A stretch of DNA of 7,026 nucleotides from positions 1 through 7,026 of the forward strand of contig JAFQDR010000031.1 in NCBI GenBank assembly GCA_017415945.1, written 5' to 3'. The stretch is from Oscillospiraceae bacterium (GTDB lineage Bacteria; Bacillota_A; Clostridia; Oscillospirales; Oscillospiraceae). The position numbers and the translations under genes were made by a program. The notes beneath the pieces were generated by a model. The model saw nothing but the letters and a program-made list of their open reading frames with translations. It searched no databases and had not been told where the DNA came from. This document shows, piece by piece, positions 1 through 4,196 of the stretch. Every line of letters starts with the position of its first letter. Position 1 is the first letter of the stretch.

Positions 1-17
1 CCAAGGAGGCTTTTTTT
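1..17 (+). terminator. Possible 3' arm and U-tract of a terminator cut by the window edge
   Basis: The window opens with CCAAGGAGGC followed directly by seven T. This looks like the descending arm and U-tract of an intrinsic terminator for a plus-strand gene lying to the left. The ascending arm (expected to contain GCCTCC) would be outside the window, so this is inference only. It is not a ribosome binding site despite the AAGGAGG, because no start codon follows at a usable distance. Confidence 0.3.
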
Positions 18-38
18 GTATAGCTATAAGCTTTTTGG

Positions 39-63
39 AACCCCACGCATAGCGCGGGGTTTT
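39..63. terminator. Terminator-like hairpin
   Basis: The arms AACCCCACGC (39-48) and GCGCGGGGTT (52-61) form a 10-position stem with a 3-nt loop. Read on the plus strand there is one A-C mismatch and a short T-run (60-63). Read on the minus strand the mismatch becomes a G-U wobble, but no T-run follows. It could be a weak plus-strand terminator, or a second backup hairpin for the minus-strand reductase gene. The direction is not settled. Confidence 0.4.
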
Positions 64-70
64 CGGCTAT

Positions 71-105
71 GAAAAATAACGGACCGACCGCGAAGTCGTT
101 CCGTT
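71..105 (-). terminator. Intrinsic terminator of the enoate reductase gene
   Basis: On the minus strand the arms AACGGAACGAC and GTCGGTCCGTT pair over 11 positions with one mismatch around a TTCGCG loop (plus-strand 78-105). ATTTTTC follows (77-71). The hairpin starts 17 nt after the TAA of the reductase gene, the expected place for a rho-independent terminator. Read on the plus strand the tail is only TTTTGTT-like, so activity in that direction would be weaker. Confidence 0.72.
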
Positions 106-122
106 TTGTTATATGGGTAATC

Positions 123-2072
123 TTACAGCTCGTCTGCGTACTTGTTCAGCTTGCGGATGGCGTGGAAGCCTCCGTGGACAGCCTCGAATACCTTGCCGGG
201 CTTCACTGCGTCGCCGATGGGGAATACCTGATAGGGCTTGCCCTGCAGTGCTTCCTCCAGCTTGTGGGTGGCACGGAAGCCGCTTGCCAGAATCACATTG
301 TCGCAGTCAATGGTGAAGATGCTGGTAGCAGTCTCGATGACCACTTCGCGGTCCAGAATATCGATCATCTTGGCGTTGGTGTGGATCTGGATGTGCGCCT
401 TGTTCAGACGTTCCTTCAGACCCAGCTTCATGTTGGCGGACATATCTGCCTTTTCCACCAGAGGGCCGCCCAGCTCTACGATGGTCACACGTCTGCCCTT
501 TTCTTCCAAGTCAATGGCGGCTTCGCAGCCTACGTGGCCGCCCCCCAGAACCACCACGCGGTTGCCTACCTTGGCGTTGTTTGCCAGCAGGTCGTATGCG
601 GTAACTACGTTTGCGTTGCCGATGCCGTGGATGGGAGGACGAACGGTTTCCGCACCGATGGCCAGAATGACAGCATCGGGAGCAAATTCGTCGATGGCTT
701 CTTCCGTTGCGGTCTTGCCGAAGACCACCTTTACCCCGCTCTTGTACAGCTGTGCCACCAGATGCTCCTTGTAGCGGCGCATGTCCACCTTGAAGTCGGG
801 TGCGCCTGCTGCGTTGATGAGGCCGCCCAGCTTGCCGCTCTTTTCCCACAGGGTCACGTCATGGCCCTGCTTGGCTGCCAAAGCCGCCGCGTGCATACCG
901 CCGGGGCCGCCGCCGCAAACCAGAATCTTCAGCTTATTTTTGGGAGGAGTCAGGTTATAGGTCAGCTCCTTGCAGGTGCGGGGATTGATGGCGCAGGAGC
1001 CGGGGATACGGGCTGCGCTGTTGAGACATTCGTTGCAGGCGGTGCAGTAACGCACATCCTCGTAGCGGCCCTCCTGTACCTTCTGAGGCCAGTAGGGATC
1101 CGCCAAGGACTGGTGCCCGTGGGCAACGATGTCCGCAACACCGCTTTCCACCACTTCCTGTGCCAAGGGTGCGTAGTTCAGCTTGCCCTGTACCAGGAAG
1201 GGCGTGGTGATGCCTTCCTTGCGCATACGCTCGGCGATAAACAGCTGGCTGCCGGGCTCGTCATATGCGGAGGGGATGGCCTTGTTCCAAACTTCGTAGC
1301 AGCCGTGGTCCAGATGGATGAAGCAGAAGCCCCAGCTGTCCAGGATCTTCACGATCTCCACACCCTCATCATCCAGCGTTCTGCCACCGTGGAAGGAGTG
1401 CTGGGGGGTAAACTTCACGGAGATGGGGTAATCGGGGCCAACCGCCTCACGAATGGCGGTGTAAAATTCCTTGATGAAGCGGAGACGGTTTTCCAGACTG
1501 CCGCCGTACTCGTCCTCACGCTTGTTCCAGCACTTGGAAATGAACTGGTCCAGCATATAGCCGCCGTATGCGTGTACCTCCAGAATGTCCACGCCTGCAT
1601 CCTTTGCCATCTTAGCAGCCTTCCCTGCCAATGCAACCAGCTCGTGGATCTCCTCCACAGTCAGGCTGCGGCAATTGTGATTGGGATGCCAGAAGGTGGG
1701 CACCGCGCTTGCGGAAACGTGCTCGGTGGTTTGGGGAGTGCCTACGTTCACACGGCCGTAGCCGGGGCTGAGCTGAATGGCCAGCTTGGCACCGTACTGA
1801 TGAATTTCGTCCGCCAGCAGCTTCAGACGTTCCGCGTGGGATTCGGTGCACAGGAAGTTGCCGGAGGAATGGGGGTGCTCATACTTGGTGGTGATGGTAT
1901 GTGCGGAAGGATAAATGAGGCCGTAGCCGCCCTTGGCACGCTCTACCAGATAGGCACGCTGCTCGGGGGACACGCCGCCGTCCATATCGTGGATGGTACC
2001 CATGGGTGCCACCGCCAGACGGTTCTTCACGATCACATTGCCAAAGGAAATAGGCTCAAACAGTTTGGACAT
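123..2072 (-). CDS. FAD/FMN/[4Fe-4S] NAD(P)H:flavin oxidoreductase, 2-enoate reductase / 2,4-dienoyl-CoA reductase family
   Basis: This cytoplasmic 649-residue protein has the family's full architecture. An Old Yellow Enzyme-type TIM barrel fills about residues 1-335 and should bind FMN; it includes KNRLAVAPMG (17-26), the active-site segment HAYGGYMLDQF (167-177, with Y172 at the usual proton-donor position) and YGGSLENR (189-196). Cysteines 343, 346, 349 and 360 are placed to hold a [4Fe-4S] cluster. A C-terminal FAD/NAD(P)H module follows, with glycine motifs GGGPGG (387-392) and GGGHVG (510-515) and a late FPIGDA (617-622). The family moves electrons from NAD(P)H through FAD and Fe-S to FMN to reduce an activated C=C bond, for example in cinnamate, dienoyl-CoA or steroid/bile-acid enones. 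The substrate cannot be read from the sequence. The start is ATG at 2072 because GGAGAG lies 6 nt upstream; an 18-residue in-frame extension to 2126 has no such site. It stands alone, divergent from the XRE gene. Family call sure, reaction not. Confidence 0.93.
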   Translation of the reverse strand: MSKLFEPISFGNVIVKNRLAVAPMGTIHDMDGGVSPEQRAYLVERAKGGYGLIYPSAHTITTKYEHPHSSGNFLCTESHAERLKLLADEIHQYGAKLAIQLSPGYGRVNVGTPQTTEHVSASAVPTFWHPNHNCRSLTVEEIHELVALAGKAAKMAKDAGVDILEVHAYGGYMLDQFISKCWNKREDEYGGSLENRLRFIKEFYTAIREAVGPDYPISVKFTPQHSFHGGRTLDDEGVEIVKILDSWGFCFIHLDHGCYEVWNKAIPSAYDEPGSQLFIAERMRKEGITTPFLVQGKLNYAPLAQEVVESGVADIVAHGHQSLADPYWPQKVQEGRYEDVRYCTACNECLNSAARIPGSCAINPRTCKELTYNLTPPKNKLKILVCGGGPGGMHAAALAAKQGHDVTLWEKSGKLGGLINAAGAPDFKVDMRRYKEHLVAQLYKSGVKVVFGKTATEEAIDEFAPDAVILAIGAETVRPPIHGIGNANVVTAYDLLANNAKVGNRVVVLGGGHVGCEAAIDLEEKGRRVTIVELGGPLVEKADMSANMKLGLKERLNKAHIQIHTNAKMIDILDREVVIETATSIFTIDCDNVILASGFRATHKLEEALQGKPYQVFPIGDAVKPGKVFEAVHGGFHAIRKLNKYADEL

Positions 2073-2078
2073 TGTTCT

Positions 2079-2084
2079 CTCTCC
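2079..2084 (-). promoter_or_regulatory. Ribosome binding site fixing the reductase start
   Basis: GGAGAG on the minus strand lies 6 nt before the ATG at 2072. It decides for the 649-residue start over the in-frame ATG at 2126, which sits almost at the predicted transcription start and has no purine-rich site. Confidence 0.75.
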
Positions 2085-2101
2085 GATCTGTATATCATAA
2101 G

Positions 2102-2178
2102 GTGAATCATTTACGGTTTCTGACAACTACATCATACACCCATTCACGAAAAAAGTAAAAAGACCGTAAGTGAATCAT
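2102..2178. promoter_or_regulatory. 16-bp inverted repeat bracketing the reductase promoter
   Basis: GTGAATCATTTACGGT (2102-2117) recurs in inverted orientation at 2163-2178, where the minus strand reads ATGATTCACTTACGGT; 13 of 16 positions agree. The TGAATCA half is itself almost palindromic, so GTGAATCAT also appears as an exact direct repeat (2102-2110 and 2170-2178). One copy abuts the upstream side of the predicted -35 and the other lies just downstream of the predicted transcription start. This is a layout typical of an operator pair for repression, with looping possible. The binding protein is unknown. The motif differs from the GTTGAC repeats nearer the XRE gene. Confidence 0.5.
2131..2159 (-). 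promoter_or_regulatory. Predicted sigma-A promoter of the reductase gene
   Basis: On the minus strand, -35 TTTACT (2159-2154) is followed after 17 bp by -10 TATGAT (2136-2131), matching consensus at 4 of 6 and 5 of 6 positions. Transcription would start near 2124 and give a leader of about 50 nt. The spacing is ideal, but the AT-rich context makes chance matches possible. Confidence 0.5.
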
Positions 2179-2304
2179 ATTGCCCAAATGCTCACAAGTT
2201 GACTGACAGCATCCGACGGAGCACCCGTCAAAAACGCAAAAACCTCTAAATTACCTATGTATTTTAGGGATAAGCAAAAAATTAACAATATTTTCCCGTA
2301 TTCT

Positions 2305-2397
2305 GTTGAAAGGAAGTTGACAACAAGTTGACTTCACGTTAAAATATAAACAAGAGAAAAAAGTCAACTTTTGCACAATGGTCAACTTGGTCAACTC
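2305..2397. promoter_or_regulatory. GTTGAC/GTCAAC repeat array, probable operators of the XRE gene
   Basis: AAGTTGAC occurs at 2314-2321 and 2325-2332, and a degenerate TGTTGAA at 2304-2310. The GTTGA cores start at 2305, 2316 and 2327, exactly 11 bp apart, so they face the same side of the helix. Downstream, in the opposite orientation, are GTCAACTT (2363-2370), GTCAACTT (2381-2388) and GTCAACTC (2390-2397). A further copy, ACAAGTTGAC, lies upstream at 2194-2203, towards the reductase promoter. The first copies overlap the -35 hexamer and the inverted copies lie in the leader, so bound protein would block transcription. The neighbouring XRE protein is the obvious candidate (inference). The rest of the 2179-2304 gap shows nothing else recognisable. 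Confidence 0.65.
2317..2345 (+). promoter_or_regulatory. Predicted sigma-A promoter of the XRE regulator gene
   Basis: A consensus -35 TTGACA (2317-2322), a 17-bp spacer and -10 TAAAAT (2340-2345, 5 of 6) predict a start near 2352 and a leader of about 60 nt. The -35 lies within one copy of the GTTGAC repeat, so operator and promoter are the same bases. Confidence 0.7.
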
Positions 2398-2399
2398 AG

Positions 2400-2405
2400 A
2401 AAGGG
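2400..2405 (+). promoter_or_regulatory. Ribosome binding site fixing the XRE protein start
   Basis: AAAGGG lies 8 nt before the ATG at 2414. The earlier in-frame ATG at 2378 has no ribosome binding site, and its extra 12 codons are made largely of the GTCAAC repeats. The later start is therefore chosen. Confidence 0.65.
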
Positions 2406-2413
2406 TGAATGGT

Positions 2414-3823
2414 ATGAGCTTCGGGGAAATGCTGAAGGAGCTCCTCACGGTCAACGACATCAAAATGTACAATCTCGCGGATGCACTGGGCTATGACAAG
2501 TCCTATATCAGCAAGTGGGTCAACGGTGCCAAGCTCCCCCCCTCCAAGGACATTGACAAGCTCACAGAGCGCATCGGCACCTTTATGGCACGGGAATGTG
2601 ACGAGGAGCGGAAAAAGCTCACCGCCCGCCGCTTCGGCTTTGCCAAGAGAGACGGCAGCACCCCCGATGACGGGATCTTTGCCGCCAAGCTGTCCGAGCT
2701 GCTGCGGGAGGAATACTGGAAGGCCAAGTATGCCGAGCCCGCAGGGGATCCCCCTCCCCGAAAAACCGAAGCGAGTCCCAACCGTACAGCCTTTGGCTCT
2801 CGCCGCCGCAACCCCGGGGTGGAATGTATTTTGGCAACCCAGCCCGTCACCGCCGCAGGAGAGTTCCAGTCGGTGCTGGATGATCTGGCGGTGCTGGATC
2901 CCGACAACACCCGTCTGAAAATGACCGCGCTCATTGATTCCGAACGCTTCGCGGGCCATGTGGATCTCTATTGGAAGCACATTTGCAGCCTTTTAAGTAT
3001 CGGCAGCAATGCGGATGTGGACTTGGTGGAGATCGACCAGAGCAGCGGCATCCGTCTCCCCGAACGCCTGCTGATCGCCAAGGGCAGCTTTGTGGAGCAA
3101 AGCGTCCGCCTCCCCTTCTCCGACAAAAGCGTCTCCGTAAAGACCGACGTGCCCTCCGTGGTGGATCTGTACTACGACGATGCCCGCCGCTTCCTCCGCA
3201 GACAGCAGCCCATTTTGGAGTCCTCCAACCTGAACAACAATCTGTACTACTTCAAGTATTCCAGCAACACCCAAAAGCGGTATCTGCTGTCCTCCATGTT
3301 CCCCATGTATATGTCCGAGGGGCTTTATGACGAGATTCTGGATAAATACGGCACACAGGCCCACAAGGCGGAGCAGGCACGAGGGTACTATCTGAAGGAG
3401 TTTGTCACAGACAAATCCGTAGTCATCTTCGAGACCGCCCTGCTGCGGTATATGAGTACAGGCAAAATCTCCGCCTTCGATGCCTATGAGGGAGAGACCC
3501 TCACCAGACAGGAGCGCCGCCGCCATCTGCAGGAGCTCATTGACGAGCTGGAGGACGGCAGCCGATTTGATTTGAAGATTCTGGGTGACAAAAACCCCAT
3601 CATCAATTATGAGGACATTTCCGTCAGCTTCTTCGCCAATGAAAACAGTGCCTACTGCTCGGACATCCGCAAGAAAAAGGACGGCATCCGCTACTTTGTG
3701 TCCTCCGACAGCCGCAAAAATCTGCGGATCTTCTTAGACCACATCCACGCCCTGTCCGACGAACACCTGATGACAGGCAAGCGTGTCATCGACTATATTT
3801 ATGATGGCATGAAAAACATGTAA
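2414..3823 (+). CDS. XRE-family HTH protein with large uncharacterised C-terminal domain
   Basis: This 469-residue protein opens with a lambda-repressor-like helix-turn-helix at about residues 5-55. LADALGYDKSYISKWVNGAK (21-40) gives the turn and recognition helix, followed by the usual P-S-x-x-x-I-x-x-L/I pattern. A charged helical stretch (58-105) and a proline/arginine-rich, probably disordered linker (about 108-135) join it to roughly 330 residues that I do not recognise. That part is soluble, without signal peptide or membrane segments. It has mixed alpha/beta character, a tyrosine-rich patch (NNNLYYFKYSS, 274-284) and a charged helix (364-381). XRE proteins bind DNA; at this size the C-terminal part is plausibly a sensor or oligomerisation domain (inference). 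It is transcribed divergently from the reductase and sits behind a promoter embedded in GTTGAC repeats, so autoregulation and possibly control of the reductase are likely. HTH certain, remainder unknown. Confidence 0.88.
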   Translation: MSFGEMLKELLTVNDIKMYNLADALGYDKSYISKWVNGAKLPPSKDIDKLTERIGTFMARECDEERKKLTARRFGFAKRDGSTPDDGIFAAKLSELLREEYWKAKYAEPAGDPPPRKTEASPNRTAFGSRRRNPGVECILATQPVTAAGEFQSVLDDLAVLDPDNTRLKMTALIDSERFAGHVDLYWKHICSLLSIGSNADVDLVEIDQSSGIRLPERLLIAKGSFVEQSVRLPFSDKSVSVKTDVPSVVDLYYDDARRFLRRQQPILESSNLNNNLYYFKYSSNTQKRYLLSSMFPMYMSEGLYDEILDKYGTQAHKAEQARGYYLKEFVTDKSVVIFETALLRYMSTGKISAFDAYEGETLTRQERRRHLQELIDELEDGSRFDLKILGDKNPIINYEDISVSFFANENSAYCSDIRKKKDGIRYFVSSDSRKNLRIFLDHIHALSDEHLMTGKRVIDYIYDGMKNM

Positions 3824-3845
3824 GGAAACGGTCGTTACAGGAACT

Positions 3846-3878
3846 CACCCCAAAGCCCAACGAAGTGGGTTTGGTGTG
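3846..3878. other. Imperfect hairpin after the XRE gene
   Basis: CACCCCAAAGCCCA (3846-3859) can pair with TGGGTTTGGTGTG (3866-3878), with one bulged G and one mismatch, around ACGAAG. No T-run follows on either strand, so it is not a standard intrinsic terminator. It could protect the 3' end of the XRE mRNA or be a fold without function. Confidence 0.35.
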
Positions 3879-3897
3879 AAAAAGGAGAAGCAGCGGA

Positions 3898-3976
3898 ATG
3901 GATGAGCTTTCGTTTATAACGGAAGCGAAGGATATGAAGCTTGCTTCGACGCTATGATGGCATGAAGAATATGTAG
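3898..3976 (+). pseudogene. Decayed copy of the XRE gene 3' end, with a frameshifted micro-ORF
   Basis: Positions 3953-3976 read YDGMKNM-stop, the same seven residues and stop that end the XRE gene (3800-3823). Of 24 bases 21 agree, and all three differences are synonymous third positions: AAA/AAG, AAC/AAT and TAA/TAG. Weaker similarity (AAGC...CGAC) continues upstream, interrupted by a net 4-nt loss. This suggests the remnant of a second, once-functional gene of the same family, not a recent duplication. An ATG at 3898, preceded by AAAGGAG, opens a frame MDELSFITEAKDMKLASTL that stops at 3957; a one-base shift would join it to the YDGMKNM tail. It could thus be a deletion relic of a tandem paralogue. 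The stretch 3977-4054 shows nothing recognisable. Confidence 0.5.
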
Positions 3977-4054
3977 CTCGCACCAAAATTCCGGAAATCG
4001 TTCTACATCCGCCCGGTAACATTTCTGCGGGAGTCTACATCTATTCCCACAACC

Positions 4055-4141
4055 GTAGGGCGGGGGCTTGCTCCCGCCGTCCCGAACCAAATCCACTGCC
4101 AATGTTAACCTACAAACGGCGGGGGCTTGCTCCCGCCCTAC
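4055..4141. repeat. 87-bp palindromic intergenic repeat (REP/MITE-like), copy 1
   Basis: The unit begins GTAGGGCGGGGGCTTGC and ends GGCTTGCTCCCGCCCTAC. Each end is itself a hairpin (GGCGGGGGC / GCTCCCGCC around TT), and the two ends are also mirror images of one another, so the whole unit can fold as two small hairpins or one long stem. The 37-nt middle contains TTAACCT. A collinear second copy lies at 6947. No coding capacity is evident. It belongs to the class of short non-autonomous, hairpin-forming intergenic repeats; I cannot assign a named family or a mobilising enzyme. Confidence 0.8.
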
Positions 4142-4177
4142 AAAAAAAAGAACGAGCCGAAGCTCGTTCTTTTTTTA
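4142..4177. terminator. Bidirectional intrinsic terminator between convergent genes
   Basis: A perfect 9-bp stem, AGAACGAGC (4149-4157) with GCTCGTTCT (4162-4170), closes a CGAA loop. A run of A precedes it (4142-4149) and a run of T follows it (4170-4177). It therefore works on either strand: for the minus-strand hydrolase gene, whose stop lies 19 nt away at 4197, and for transcription coming from the XRE gene. The 87-bp repeat abuts it. Confidence 0.92.
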
Positions 4178-4196
4178 TGTTTGGTTTGCTGATGTC

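Noticed and set aside
123..2072. Bilirubin reductase (BilR) assignment for the enoate reductase-family gene
   Set aside because: The active-site segment reads HAYGGY and I do not see the HGDR motif associated with BilR; no flavodoxin-like BilS neighbour is present.
69..2105. 678-codon open frame on the plus strand over the reductase gene
   Set aside because: It is the codon-register mirror of the real gene, lacks a ribosome binding site, and its translation has no recognisable domain; it is explained by codon bias.
2378..2413. Earlier start of the XRE protein giving 12 more residues
   Set aside because: No ribosome binding site, and the extra codons are built from operator-like GTCAAC repeats; the ATG at 2414 has AAAGGG 8 nt upstream.
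2450..2524. Further GTCAAC copies inside the XRE coding region (2450 and 2519)
   Set aside because: They fall in frame as Val-Asn codons within the conserved helix-turn-helix and lack the flanking TT; probably coincidental.
3846..3878. Intrinsic terminator directly after the XRE gene
   Set aside because: The hairpin is imperfect and no T-run follows on either strand; the bidirectional terminator at 4142-4177 is the credible stop.
3786..4022. 78-codon minus-strand frame in the convergent gap
   Set aside because: No ribosome binding site, overlaps the end of the XRE gene, and shows no recognisable composition or motif.
4055..4141. CRISPR repeat or tRNA/attachment site
   Set aside because: There are only two distant palindromic copies without regular spacers, no cloverleaf, and no integrase nearby; an interspersed palindromic repeat fits better.
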